Source: Clusia tigrina (taxonomy: Eukaryota; Arthropoda; Insecta; Diptera; Clusiidae). Taken from it: a stretch of 64,000 bases of DNA. How positions within the stretch are numbered: the first letter of the stretch is position 1; each line of letters opens with the position of its first letter. This document shows, piece after piece, positions 1 to 11,760 of this stretch. The notes under the pieces were generated by a model. The model saw only the letters and a list, made by a program, of their open reading frames with translations. It was not told the origin of the DNA and ran no database searches. Both the position numbers and the translations under genes were made by a program. Location: the NCBI GenBank assembly GCA_920105625.2, contig OV050030.1, forward strand, positions 165,019,860-165,083,859, given 5' to 3'.

Positions 1-213
1 TTACAATTTCTTGTGAAGATTCGTCAGTAGACATAGTTGTCACCTTTTTACCGTATTCATTCATTAAATGTGAGTAAGTCGATAGTCGTCAATTCTGTGT
101 ATATGAAGATTATTTTTGTAACGAATTTATTGACAAGACAAGTTACAACAGTAGTTGCAATTGCGTATGTGGTTATACCACCGTAATAATTGTTCAATAG
201 AAGAAGAAGAATT

Positions 214-286
214 ATTGAAACATTTTTTTGGCAGATCTTATAGCTATTTCGGACACACCACTTGCCCTCATCAGAGATCTTTCAAT
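214..286 (-). ncRNA. Hammerhead ribozyme, first copy in window
   Basis: The core CTGATGA and GAAA are intact. Stem II carries GGGC opposite GTCC, so one pair is a G-U wobble, and the loop has a T where most copies have C. Predicted cleavage is between 239 and 238. Expected to be functional if folded. Confidence 0.88.
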
Positions 287-878
287 GAAAGGCAATTTTT
301 CCCCAAGCATTTTTTATTATGTCTCAGAAATCAACAGCACACCAATTATGGACCCTCCCAGGAATCGAATCTGGGTCTACAGCTGTTGTAATCTGTCCAG
401 CCAGACAACTACGCTAACTGCAGGTGGTGAACTGACTGATCAAATTCTGTTCATGTACTGTCTCATTCCACCACACACTCTAATCAACTCTGTCTCATTA
501 TTACCCCTCTTTTGTTCCGTTAGGTGTCTCTATCTGTTTTTTTTATTACATTTCAGTGGTGTCATAGTACATTGATTTTGTTAGTGGCAGGCTAATTAAG
601 CCTAATCACACTAACCTTCTAAGGATACAATCTATAAAGATTACAATCTCTTGTGAAGATTCGTCAGTAGACATAGTTGTCACCTTTTTACCGTATTCAT
701 TCTGTTAATGTGAGTAAGTCGATAGTCGTCAATCCTGTGTATATGAAGATTATTTTTGTAACGAATTTATTGACAAGACAAGTTACAAGAGTAGTTGCAA
801 TTGCGTATGTGGTTATGCCACCGTAATAATTTTTCAGAATAAGAAGAAGAATTATTGAAACATTTTTTTGGCAGATTT
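239..878 (-). repeat. Representative cleavage-to-cleavage unit (predicted 640-nt RNA monomer)
   Basis: This is the interval between two successive predicted self-cleavage sites, read on the minus strand. In that direction it starts with AGATCT-type sequence (stem I 3' side), then the pyrimidine (TTC)n tract, a spacer of about 250 nt, the CAGGCT hairpin region, a (GA)n stretch, the tRNA-like segment, and the 5' side of the ribozyme ending in ATAGCTATA. Two AGATCT (BglII) sites 42 bp apart occur in most units because both arms of stem I have the same palindromic sequence. The predicted product would carry a 5'-hydroxyl and a 2',3'-cyclic phosphate, as all hammerhead products do, and could be ligated into a circle. 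Circularisation is inference. Confidence 0.8.
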
Positions 879-2134
879 TAAAGCTATTTCGGACACGCCA
901 CTTGTCCTCATCAGAGATCTTTCAATGAAAGGCAATTTTTCCCCAAGCATTTTTTATTATGTCTCAGAAATCAACAGCACACCAATTATGAACCCTCCCA
1001 GGAATCGAACCTGGGTCTACAGCTGTTGTAATCTGTCCATCCAGAAAACTACGCTAACTGCAGATTGTGAACTGACTGATCAAATTCTGTTCATGGACTG
1101 TCTCATTCCACCACACACTCTAATCAACTCTGTCTCATTATTACCCCTCTTTTGTTCCGTTAGGTCTCTCTCTCTCTTTTTTTATTTCATTTCAGTGGTG
1201 TCATAGTACATTGTTTTTGTTAGTGGCAGGCTAATTAAGCCTGATCAAAATAAACTTTTAAGGATACATTCTATAAAGTTTACAATTTCTTGTGAAGATT
1301 CGTCAGTAGACATAGTTGTCACCTTTTTTACCGTATTCATTCATTAAATGTGAGGAAGTCGATAGTCGTCAATTCTGTGTATATGAAGATTATTTTTGTA
1401 ACGAATTTATTGACAAGACAAGTTACAACAGTAGTTGCAATTGCGTATGTGGTTATGCCACCGTAATAATTGTTCAATAGAAGAAGAAGAATTATTGAAA
1501 CATTTTTTTGGCAGATCTTATAGCTATTTCGGACACACCACTTGTCCTCATCAGAGATCTTTCAATGAAAGGCAATTTTTCCCCAAGCATTTTTTATTAT
1601 GTCTGAGAAATCAATAGCACACCAATTATGGACCCTCCCAGGAATCGAACCTGGGTCTACAGCTGTTGTAATCTGTCCAGCCAGACAACTACGCTAACTG
1701 CAGGTGGTGAACTGACTGATCAAATTCTGTTCATGTACTGTCTCATTCCACCACACACTCTAATCAACTCTGTCTCATTATTACCCCTCTTTTGTTCCGT
1801 TAGGTGTCTCTATCTGTTTTTTTTATTACATTTCAGTGGTGTCATAGTACATTGGTTTTGTTAGTGGCAGGCTAATTAAGCCTGATCACACTAACCTTCT
1901 AAGGATACAATCTATAAAGATTACAATCTCTTGTGAAGATTCGTCAGTAGACATACTTGTCACCTTTTTACCGTATTCATTCTGTTAATGTGAATAAGTC
2001 GATAGTCGTCAATCCTGTGTATATGAAGATTATTTTTGTAACGAATTTATTGACGAGACAAGTTACAACAGTAGTGGCAATTGCGTATGTGGTTATGCCA
2101 CCGTAATAATTTTTCAGAAGAAGAAGAAGAATTA

Positions 2135-2207
2135 TTGAAACATTTTTTTTGGCAGTTCTTATAGCTATTTCGGACACGCCAATTGTCCTCATCAGAGATC
2201 TTTCAAT
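2135..2207 (-). ncRNA. Hammerhead ribozyme with stem I mismatch
   Basis: The 3' side of stem I reads AGAACT against AGATCT, leaving an A-A mismatch in the middle of the six-base helix. Core and stem II are intact, with one loop II base changed. Confidence 0.75.
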
Positions 2208-5200
2208 GAAAGGCAATTTTTCCCCAAGCATTTTTTATTATGTCTCAGAAATCAACAGCACACCAATTATGAACCCTCCCAGGAATCGAACCTGGGTCTA
2301 CAGCTGTTGTAATCTGTTCATCCAGACAACTACGCTAGCACCAGGTGGTGAACTGACTGATCAAATTCTGTTCATGGACTGTCTCATTCCACCACACATT
2401 ATAATCAACTCTGTCTCATTATTACCCCTCTTTTGTTCCGTTAGGTCTCTCTCTCTGTTTTTTTATTACATTTCAGTGGTGTCATAGTACATTGCTTTTG
2501 TTAGTGGCAGGCTAATTAAGCCTGATCACACTAACCTTCTAAGGATACATTCTATAAAGTTTACAATTTCTTGTGAAGATTCGTTAGTAGACATAGTTGT
2601 CACCTTTTTACCGTATTCATTCTGAGAATGTGAGTAAGTCGATAGTCGTCAATTCTGTGTATATGAAGATTATTTTTGTAACGAATTTATTGACAAGACA
2701 AGTGACAACAGTAGTTGCAATTGCGTATGTGGTTATGCCACCGTAATAATTTTTCAGAAGAAGAAGAAGAATTATTGAAACATTTTTTTGGCATGTCTTA
2801 TAGCTATTTCGGACTAGCCACTTGTCCTCATCAGAGATCTTTCAATGAAAGGCAATTTTTCCCCAAGCATTTTTTATTATGTCTCAGAAATCAACAGCAC
2901 ACCAATTATGAACCCTCCCAGGAATCGAACCTGGGTCTACAGCTGTTGTAATCTGTCCATCCAGAAAACTACGCTAACTGCAGATGGTGAACTGACTGAT
3001 CAAATTCTGTTCATGGACTGTCTCATTCCACCACACACTCTAATCAACTCTGTCTCATTATTACCCCTCTTTTGTTCCGTTAGGTCTCTCTCTCTGTTTT
3101 TTTTATTACATTTCAGTGGTGTCATAGTACATTGCTTTTGTTAGTGGCAGGCTAATTAAGCCTGATCACACTAACCTTCTAAGGATACATTCTATAAAGT
3201 TTACAATTTCTTGTGAAGATTCGTCAGTAGATATAGTTGTCACCTTTTTACCGTATTCATTCATTAAATGTGAGTAAGTCGATAGTCGTCAATTCTGTGT
3301 ATATGAAGATTATTTTTGTAACGAATTTATTGACAAGACAAGTTACAACAGTAGTTGCAATTGCGTATGTGGTTATGCCACCGTAATAATTGTTCAATAG
3401 AAGAAGAAGAATTATTGAAACATTTTTTTGGCAGATCTTATAGCTATTTCGGACACACCACTTGTCCTCATCAGAGATCTTTCAATGAAAGGCAATTTTT
3501 CCCCAATCATTTTTTATTATGTCTCAGAAATCAACAGCACACCAATTATGGACCCTCCCAGGAATCGAACCTGGGTCTACAGCTGTTGTAATCTGTCCAG
3601 CCAGACAACTACGCTAACTGCAGGTGGTGAACTGACTGATCAAATTCTGTTCATGTACTGTCTCATTCCACCACACACTCTAATCAACTCTGTCTCATTA
3701 TAACCCCTCTTTTGTTCCGTTAGTTGTCTCTATCTGTTTTTTTTATTACATTTCAGTGGTGTCATAGTACATTGGTTTTGTTAGTGGCAGGCTAATTAAG
3801 CCTGATCACACTAACCTTCTAAGGATACAATCTATAAAGATTACAATCTCTTGTGAAGATTCGTCAGTAGACATAGTTGTCTCCTTTTTACCGTATTCAT
3901 TCTGTTAATGTGAGTAAGTCGATAGTCGTCAATCCTGTGTATATGAAGATTATTTTTGTAACGAATTTATTGACAAGACAGGTGACAACAGTAGTTGCAA
4001 TTGCGTATGTGGTTATGCCACCGTAATAATTTTTCAGAAGAAGAAGAAGAAGGATTATTGAAACATTTTTTTGGCAGATCTTATAGCTATTTCGGACACG
4101 CCACTTGTCCTCATCAGAGATCTTTCAATGAAAGGCAATTTTTCCCCAAGCATTTTTTATTATGTCTCAGAAATCAACAGCACACCAATTATGAACCCTC
4201 CCAGGAATCGAACCTGGGTCTACAGCTGTTGTAATCTGTTCATCCAGACAACTACGCTAGCACCAGGTGGTGAACTGACTGATCAAATTCTGTTCATGGA
4301 CTGTCTCATTCCACCACACATTATAATCAACTCTGTCTCATTATTACCCCTCTTTTGTTCCGTTAGGTCTCTCTCTCTGTTTTTTTATTACATTTCAGTG
4401 GTGTCATAGTACATTGCTTTTGTTAGTGGCAGGCTAATTAAGCCTGATCACACTAACCTTCTAAGGATACATTCTATAAAGTTTACAATTTCTTGTGAAG
4501 ATTCGTTAGTAGACATAGTTGTCACCTTTTTACCGTATTTATTCTGAGAATGTGAGTAAGTCGATAGTCGTCAATTCTGTGTATATGAAGATTATTTTTG
4601 TAACGAATTTATTGACAAGACAGGTGACAACAGTAGTTGCAATTGCGTATGTGGTTATGCCACCGTAATAATTTTTCAGAAGAAGAAGAAGAATTATTGA
4701 AACATTTTTTTGGCATGTCTTATAGCTATTTCGGACTCGCCACTTGTCCTCATCAGAGATCTTTCAATGAAAGGCAATTTTTCCTCAAGCATTTTTTATT
4801 ATGTCTCAGAAATCAACAGCACACCAATAATGAACTTTCCCAGGAATCGAACCTGGGTCTACAGCTGTTGTAATCTGTCCATCCAGACAACTACGCTAAC
4901 AGCAGGTGGTGAACTGACTGATCAAATTCTGTTCATGTACTGTCTCATTCCACCACCCACTCTAATCAACTCTGTCTCATTATTACCCCTCTTTTGTTCC
5001 GTGAGGTCTCTCTCTCTGTTTTTTTATTACATTTCAGTGGTGTCATAGTACATTGCTTTTGTTAGTGGCAGGCTAATTAAGCCTGATCACACTAACCTTC
5101 TAATAATACATTCTATAAAGTTTACAATTTCTTGTGAAGATTCGTCAGTAGACATAGTTGTCACCTTTTTACCGTATTCATTCTGTTAATGTGAGTAAGT

Positions 5201-6793
5201 CGATAGTCGTCAATCCTGTGTATATGAAGATTATTTTTGTAACGAATTTATTGACAAGACAAGCTACAACAGTAGTTGCAATTGCGTATGTGGTTATGCC
5301 ACCGTTATAATTTTTCAGAAGAAGAAGAAGAATTATTGAAACATTTTTTTGGCAGATCTTATAGCTATTTCGGACACACCACTTGTCCTCATCAGAGATC
5401 TTTCAATGAAAGGCAATTTTTCCCCAAGCATTTTTTATTATGTCTCAGAAATCAACAACACACCAATTATGAACCCTCCCAGGAATCGAAACTGGGTCTA
5501 CAGCTGTTGTAATCTGTCCATCCAGACAACTACGCTAACTGTAGATGGTGAACTGACTGATCAAATTCTGTTCATGGACTGTCTCAATCCACCACACACT
5601 CTAATCAACTCTGTCTCATTATTACCCCTCTTTTGTTCCGTGAGGTCTCTCTCTCTGTTTTTTTATTACATTTCAGTGGTTTCATAGTACATTGCTTTTG
5701 TTAGTGGCAGGCTAATTAAGCCTGATCACACTAACCTTCTAAGGATACATTCTATAAAGTTTACAATTTATTGTGAAGATTCGTTAGTAGACATAGTTGT
5801 CACCTTTTTACCGTATTCATTCTGAGAATGTGAGTAAGTCGATAGTCGTCAATTCTGTGTATATGAAGATTATTTTTGTAACGAATTTATTGACAAGACA
5901 AGTGACAACAGTAGTTGCAATTGCGTATGTGGTTATGCCACCGTAATAATTTTTCAGAAGAAGAAGAAGAATTATTGAAACATTTTTTTGGCATGTCTTA
6001 TAGCTATTTCGGACTCGCCACTTGTCCTCATCAGAGATCTTTCAATGAAAGGCAATTTTTCCCCAAGCATTTTTTATTATGTCTCAGAAATCAACAGCAC
6101 ACCAATTATGAACCCTCCCAGGAATCGAACCTGGGTCTACAGCTGTTGTAATCTGTCCATCCAGAAAACTACGCTAACTGCAGATGGTGAACTGACTGAT
6201 CAAATTCTGTTCATGGACTGTCTCATTCCACCACACACTCTAATCAACTCTGTCTCATTATTACCCCTCTTTTGTTCCGTTAGGTCTCTCTCTCTGTTTT
6301 TTTTATTACATTTCAGTGGTGTCATAGTACATTGCTTTTGATCTGCCAAAAAATGCTTCAATAATTCTTCTTCTTCTTCTGAAAAATTATTACGGTGGCA
6401 TAACCACATACGCAATTGCAACTACTGTTGTAACCTGTCTTGTCAATAAATTCGTTACAAAAATAATCTTCATATACACAGGATTGACGACTATCGACTT
6501 ACTCACATTAACAGAATGAGTACGGTAAAAAGGTGACAACTATGTCTACTGACGAATCTTCACAAGATATTGCAAACTTTATAGATTGTATCCTTAGAAG
6601 GTTAGTGTGATCAAGCTTAATTAGCCTGCCACTAACAAAACCAATGTACTATGACACCACTGAAATGTAATAAAAAAACAGAGAGAGAGACCAAACGGAA
6701 CAAAAGAGGGGTAATAATGAGACAGAGTTGATTAGAGTGTGTAGTGGATTGAGACAGTCCATGAACAGAATTTGATCAGTCAGTTCACCATCT

Positions 6794-6862
6794 GCAGTTA
6801 GCGTAGTTGTCTGGATGGACAGATTACAACAGCTGTAGACCCAGGTTCGATTCCTGGGAGGG
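6794..6862 (+). promoter_or_regulatory. tRNA-like polymerase III promoter segment, inverted copy 1
   Basis: The A-box-like TAGCGTAGTTGT is at 6799-6810 and the perfect B box GGTTCGATTCC at 6844-6854. The ribozyme at 6929 lies downstream on the same strand. Confidence 0.75.
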
Positions 6863-6928
6863 TTCATAATTGGTGTGCTGTTGATTTCTGAGACATAATA
6901 AAAAATGCTTGGGGAAAAATTGCCTTTC

Positions 6929-7001
6929 ATTGAAAGATCTCTGATGAGGACAAGTGGCGTGTCCGAAATAGCTATAAGATCTGCCAAAAAAATGTTTCAA
7001 T
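6929..7001 (+). ncRNA. Hammerhead ribozyme in inverted block, copy 1
   Basis: Consensus motif on the plus strand: ATTGAA at 6929-6934, CTGATGA at 6941-6947, stem II GGACA/TGTCC, GAAA at 6965-6968, ATA cleavage triplet at 6974-6976, AGATCT at 6977-6982, TTCAAT at 6996-7001. Cleavage is expected between 6976 and 6977. The motif can be read directly here without reverse complementing. Confidence 0.93.
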
Positions 7002-7432
7002 AATTCTTCTTCTTCCTCTGAAAAATTATTACGGTGGCATAACCACATACGCAATTGCAACTACTGTTGTAGCTTGTCTTGTCAATAAATTCGTTACAAA
7101 AATAGTCTTCATATACACAGAATTGACGACTATCGACTTACTCACATTCTCAGAATGAATACGGTAAAAAGGTGACAACTATGTCTACTAACGAATCTTC
7201 ACAAGAAATTGTAAACTTTATAGAATGTATCCTTAGAAGGTTAGTGTGATCAGGCTTAATTAGCCTGCCACTAACAAAAGCAATGTACTATGGCACCACT
7301 GAAATGTAATAAAAAAACAGAGAGAGAGACCTAACGGAACAAAAGAGGGGTAATAATGAGACAGGGTTGATTATAATGTGTGGTGGAATGAGACAGTCCA
7401 TGAACAGAATTTGATCAGTCAGTTCACCACCT

Positions 7433-7501
7433 GGTGCTAGCGTAGTTGTCTGGATGAACAGATTACAACAGCTGTAGACCCAGGTTCGATTCCTGGGAGG
7501 G
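7433..7501 (+). promoter_or_regulatory. tRNA-like polymerase III promoter segment, inverted copy 2
   Basis: The A-box-like sequence is at 7438-7449 and the perfect B box at 7483-7493, 75 bp before the ribozyme at 7568. This copy is of the TGCTAGCG subtype just upstream of the A box. Confidence 0.75.
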
Positions 7502-7567
7502 TTCATAATTGGTGTGCTGTTGATTTCTGAGACATAATAAAAAATGCTTGGGGAAAAATTGCCTTTC

Positions 7568-7640
7568 ATTGAAAGATCTCTGATGAGGACAAGTGGCGTG
7601 TCCGAAATAGCTATAAGATCTGCCAAAAAAATGTTTCAAT
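7568..7640 (+). ncRNA. Hammerhead ribozyme in inverted block, copy 2
   Basis: All core positions and both stems match the consensus. Cleavage is expected between 7615 and 7616, 639 nt after the previous site, so one complete monomer could be released from a transcript of this block. Confidence 0.93.
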
Positions 7641-7937
7641 AATCCTTCTTCTTCTTCTTCTGAAAAATTATTACGGTGGCATAACCACATACGCAATTGC
7701 AACTACTGTTGTAGCTTGTCTTGTCAATAAATTCGTTACAAAAATAATCTTCATATACACAGGATTGACGACTATCGACTTACTCACTTTAACAGAATGA
7801 ATACGGTAAAAAGGAGACAACTATGTCTACTGACGAATCTTCACAAGAGATTGTAATCTTTATAGATTGTATAATTAGAAGGTTAGTGTGATCATTTATT
7901 ATGTCTCAGAAATCAACAGCACACCAATTATGACCCC

Positions 7938-8007
7938 TCCCAGGAATCGAACCTGGGTCTACAGCTGTTGTAATCTGTCCATCCAGACAACTACGCTAAC
8001 TGCAGAT
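7938..8007 (-). promoter_or_regulatory. Orphan tRNA-like segment without its ribozyme
   Basis: The B box is at 7943-7953 and the A-box-like sequence at 7987-7998 on the minus strand. This forward unit is truncated at about 7894, so the ribozyme normally found downstream is missing. Minus-strand transcripts from here would run straight into the inverted block. Confidence 0.72.
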
Positions 8008-10693
8008 GGTGAACTGACTGATCAAATTCTGTTCATGGACTGTCTCATTCCACCACACACTCTAATCAACTCTGTCTCATTATTATCCCACTTTTGTTCC
8101 GATCGGTCTCTCTCTGTTTTTTTATTACATTTCAGGGGTGTCATAGTACATTGCTTTTGTTAGTGGCAGGCTAATTAAGCCTGATCACACTAACCTTCTA
8201 AGGATATATTCTATAAAGTTTACAATTTCTTGTGAAGATTCGTCAGTAGATATAGTTGTCACCTTTTTACCGTATTCATTCATTAAATGTGAGTAAGTCG
8301 ATAGTCGTCAATTCTGTGTATATGAAGATTATTTTTGTAACGAATTTATTGACAAGACAAGTTACAACAGTAGTTGCAATTGCGTATGTGGTTATGTCAC
8401 CGTAATAATTGTTCAAAAGAAGAAGAAGAATTATTGAAACATTTTTTTGGCAGATCTTATAGCTATTTCGGACACGCCACTTGTCCTCATCAGAGATCTT
8501 TCAATGAAAGGCAATTTTTCCCCAAGCATTTTTTATTATGTCTCAGAAATCAACAGCACACCAATTTTGAACCCTCCCAGGAATCGAACCTGGGTCTACA
8601 GCTGTTGTAATCTGTCCATCCAGACAACTGCGCTAACTGCAGATGGTGAACTGACTGATCAAATTCTGTTCATGGACTGTCTCATTCCACCACACACTCT
8701 AATCAACTCTGTCTCATTATTACCCCTCTTTTGTTCCGTTAGGTCTCTCTCTCTGTTTTTTTATTACATTTCAGTGGTGTCATAGTACATTGCTTTTGTT
8801 AGTGGCAGGCTAATTAAGCCTGATCACACTAACCTTCTAAGGATACAATCTATAAAGATTACAATCTCTTGTGAAGATTCGTCAGTAGACATAGTTGTCT
8901 CCTTTTTACCGTATTCATTCTGTTAATGTGAGTAAGTCGATAGTCGTCAATCCTGTGTATATGAAGATTATTTTTGTAACGAATTTATTGACAAGACAAG
9001 CTACAACAGTAGTTGCAATTGCGTATGTGGTTATGCCACCGTAATAATTTTTCAGAAGAAGAAGAAGAAGGATTATTGAAACATTTTTTTGGCAGATCTT
9101 ATATCTATTTCGGACACGCCACTGGTCCTCATCAGAGATCTTTCAATGAAAGGCAATTTTTCCCCAAGCATTTTTTATTATGTCTCAGAAATCAACAGCA
9201 CACCAATTATGAACCCTCCCAGGAATCGAACCTGGGTCTACAGCTGTTGTAATCTGTTCATCCAGACAACTACGCTAGCACCAGGTGGTGAACTGACTGA
9301 TCAAATTCTGTTCATGGACTGTCTCATTCCACCACACATTATAATCAACTCTGTCTCATTATTACCCCTCTTTTGTTCCGTTAGGTCTCTCTCTCTCTGT
9401 TTTTTTATTACATTTCAGTGGTGCCATAGTACATTGCTTTTGTTAGTGGCAGGCTAATTAAGCCTGATCACACTAACCTTCTAAGGATACATTCTATAAA
9501 GTTTACAATTTCTTGTGAAGATTCGTTAGTAGACATAGTTGTCACCTTTTTACCGTATTCATTCTGAGAATGTGAGTAAGTCGATAGTCGTCAATTCTGT
9601 GTATATGAAGATTATTTTTGTAACGAATTTATTGACAAGACAAGTGACAACAGTAGTTGCAATTGCGTATGTGGTTATGCCACCGTAATAATTTTTCAGA
9701 AGAAGAAGAAGAATTATTGAAACATTTTTTTGCCATGTCTTATAGCTATTTCGGACTCGCCACTTGTCCTCATCAGAGATCTTTCAATGAAAGGCAATTT
9801 TTCCTCAAGCATTTTTTATTATGTCTCAGAAATCAACAGCACACCAATTATGAACCCTCCCAGGAATCGAACCTGTGTCTACAGCTGTTGTAATCTGTCC
9901 ATCCAGAGAACTACGCTAACAGCAGGTGGTGAACTGACTGATCAAATTCTGTTCATGTACTGTCTCATTCCACCACACACTCTAATCAACTCTGTCTCAT
10001 TATTACCCCTCTTTTGTTCCGTGAGGTCTCTCTCTCTGTTTTTTTATTACATTTCAGTGGTGTCATAGTACATTGCTTTTGTTAGTGGCAGGCTAATTAA
10101 GCCTGATCACACTAACCTTCTAAGGATACATTCTATAAAGTTTACAATTTCTTTTGAAGATTCGTCAGTAGACATAGTTGTCACCTTTTTACCGTATTCA
10201 TTCTGTTAATGTGAGTAAGTCGATAGTCGTCAATCCTGTGTATATGAAGATTATTTTTGTAACGAATTTATTGACAAGACAAGCTACAACAGTAGTTGCA
10301 ATTGCGTATGTGGTTATGCCACCGTAATAATTTTTCAGAGGAAGAAAAAGAATTATTGAAACATTTTTTTGGCAGATCTTATAGCTATTTCGGACACGCC
10401 ACTTGTCCTCATCAGAGATCTTTCAATGAAAGGCAATTTTTCCCCAAGCATTTTTTATTATGTCTCAGAAATCAACAGCACACCAATTATGAACCCTCCC
10501 AGGAATCGAACCTGGGTCTACAGCTGTTGTAATCTGTCCATCCAGACAACTACGCTAACTGCAGACGGTGAACTGACTGATCAAATTCTGTTCATGGACT
10601 GTCTCAATCCACTACACACTCTAATCAACTCTGTCTCATTATTACCCCTCTTTTGTTCCGTGAGGTCTCTCTCTCTGTTTTTTTATTACATTT

Positions 10694-10696
10694 CAT
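10694..10696. other. 16-bp deletion junction in one unit
   Basis: Here ACATTTC is followed directly by ATTGCTTTTG. The other units have 16 more bases (AGTGGTGTCATAGTAC) between them. This explains the 623-bp interval and removes the stretch after the acceptor-like TTTCAG. It is a single event, seen only once in the window. Confidence 0.85.
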
Positions 10697-11600
10697 TGCT
10701 TTTGTTAGTGGCAGGCTAATTAAGCCTGATCACACTAACCTTCTAAGGATACATTCTATAAAGTTTACAATTTCTTGTGAAGATTCGTCAGTAGACATAG
10801 TTGTCACCTTTTTACCGTATTCATTCATTAAATGTGAGTAAGTCGATAGTCGTCAATTCTGTGTATATGAAGATTATTTTTGTAACGAATTTATTGAAAA
10901 GACAAGTTACAACAGTAGTTGCAATTGCGTATGTGGTTATGCCACCGTAATAATTGTTCAATAGAAGAAGAAGAATTATTGAAACATTTTTTTGGCAGAT
11001 CTTATAGCTATTTCGGACACACCACTTGTCCTCATCAGAGATCTTTCAATGAAAGGCAATTTTTCCCCAAGCATTTTTTATTATGTCTCAGAAATCAACA
11101 GCACACCAATTATGGACCCTCCCAGGAATCGAACCTGGGTCTACAGCTGTTGTAATCTGTCCAGCCAGACAACTACGCTAACTGCAGGTGGTGAGCTGAC
11201 TGATCAAATTCTGTTCATGTACTGTCTCAATCCACCACACACTCTAATCAACTCTGTCTCATTATTACCCCTCTTTTGTTCCGTTAGGTGTCTCTATCTG
11301 TTTTTTTTTTATTACATTTCAGTGGTGTCATAGTACATTGGTTTTGTTAGTGGCAGGCTAATTAAGCCTGATCACACTAACCTTCTAAGGATACAATCTA
11401 TAAAGATTACAATCTCTTGTGAAGATTCGTCAGTAGACATGGTTGTCACGTTTTTACCGTATTCATTCTGTTAATGTGAGTAAGTCGATAGTCGTCAATC
11501 CTGTGTATATGAAGATTATTTTTGTAACGAATTTATTGACAAGACAAGTTACAACAGTAGTTGCAATTGCGTATGTGGTTATGCCACCGTAATAATTTTT

Positions 11601-11616
11601 CAGAAGAAGAAGAAGA
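11601..11616. repeat. (GAA)n microsatellite inside the unit
   Basis: Each unit has a short GAA tract beside the 3' flank of the ribozyme. Copy number varies: an extra repeat near 4036 and 9056, an interrupted AAGAATAATT form near 17355 and 36520, and AAAAAGAAG near 14797, 56302 and 63315. It is one of the few places where unit length changes. Confidence 0.85.
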
Positions 11617-11619
11617 ATT

Positions 11620-11692
11620 ATTGAAACATTTTTTTGGCAGATCTTATAGCTATTTCGGACACGCCACTTGTCCTCATCAGAGATCTTTCAAT
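11620..11692 (-). ncRNA. Hammerhead ribozyme, type I (consensus copy, reference for all units)
   Basis: Minus strand, 5' to 3': distal helix side ATTGAA, stem I side AGATCT, core CTGATGA (positions 3-9), stem II GGACA/TGTCC closing loop AGTGGCG, core GAA (12-14), A15.1, stem III AUA-GC-UAU, U16.1, H17 = A, then stem I side AGATCT, an A-rich bulge GCCAAAAAAATG, and TTCAAT closing the distal helix. The G10.1-C11.1 and A15.1-U16.1 pairs, both strongly conserved in hammerheads, are present. Cleavage is expected between 11645 and 11644 after triplet AUA. The distal part of stem I could instead pair CATT with AATG, which leaves an internal loop facing loop II, the arrangement that gives natural hammerheads their tertiary contact. 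Stem III is too short to be stable alone, so cleavage may be favoured in dimeric RNA. Activity is inferred from the motif. Confidence 0.93.
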
Positions 11693-11760
11693 GAAAGGCA
11701 ATTTTTCCCCAAGCATTTTTTATTATGTCTCAGAAATCAACAGCACACCAATTATGAACC

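Larger units (their letters stand above)
1..6340. repeat. Left forward block, ten units, mixed subfamilies
   Basis: Predicted ribozyme cleavage points (minus strand, between c and c+1): 238, 878, 1518, 2159, 2798, 3438, 4081, 4720, 5359, 5998. At least three unit types are interspersed. One has TTCATTAAATG with GTTCAATAGAAG (238, 1518, 3438), one has CTGTTAATG, and one has CTGAGAATG with GCATGTC (2798, 4720, 5998). Stem I is damaged in several copies: AGAACT at 2159, AGACAT at 2798, 4720 and 5998, and AAATCT with an altered stem III at 878. The ribozyme core itself stays intact in all ten. The block stops abruptly at 6340 within a unit. Confidence 0.92.
6341..7893 (+). repeat. Inverted block of ~2.4 units
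   Basis: From 6341 the repeat runs in the opposite orientation for about 1,553 bp, so its ribozymes and tRNA-like segments read on the plus strand. The left junction joins forward ATTGCTTTTG to ATCTGCC, with the G shared. In RNA sense the block therefore begins one or two bases after the expected ribozyme cleavage point. The right junction joins GTGTGATCA to TTTATTATG with a CA overlap and is not near a ribozyme. There is no inverted terminal repeat, target duplication or recombinase gene in view. Polymerase III transcription would diverge at the left junction and converge at the right one. Confidence 0.95.

Noticed and set aside
155..391. Recurring open frames of about 78 and 112 codons in nearly every unit, and a 60-84 codon frame on the other strand
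   Set aside because: They overlap each other in different frames, many start at non-ATG codons, and they translate the ribozyme, tRNA-like and pyrimidine tracts. Frames are broken or fused in many units by single-base indels, and no domain, signal or codon pattern is seen. They recur only because the DNA repeats.
1..6340. A second hammerhead on the plus strand of the forward blocks
   Set aside because: The plus strand of forward units has no CTGATGA followed by a hairpin and GAAA. CTGACTGATCAAA resembles the start of a core but lacks the rest.
6341..7893. Programmed inversion switch
   Set aside because: There are no inverted recombination sites at the two ends and no recombinase gene. The junctions show only one or two bases of overlap, which fits rearrangement or reinsertion.
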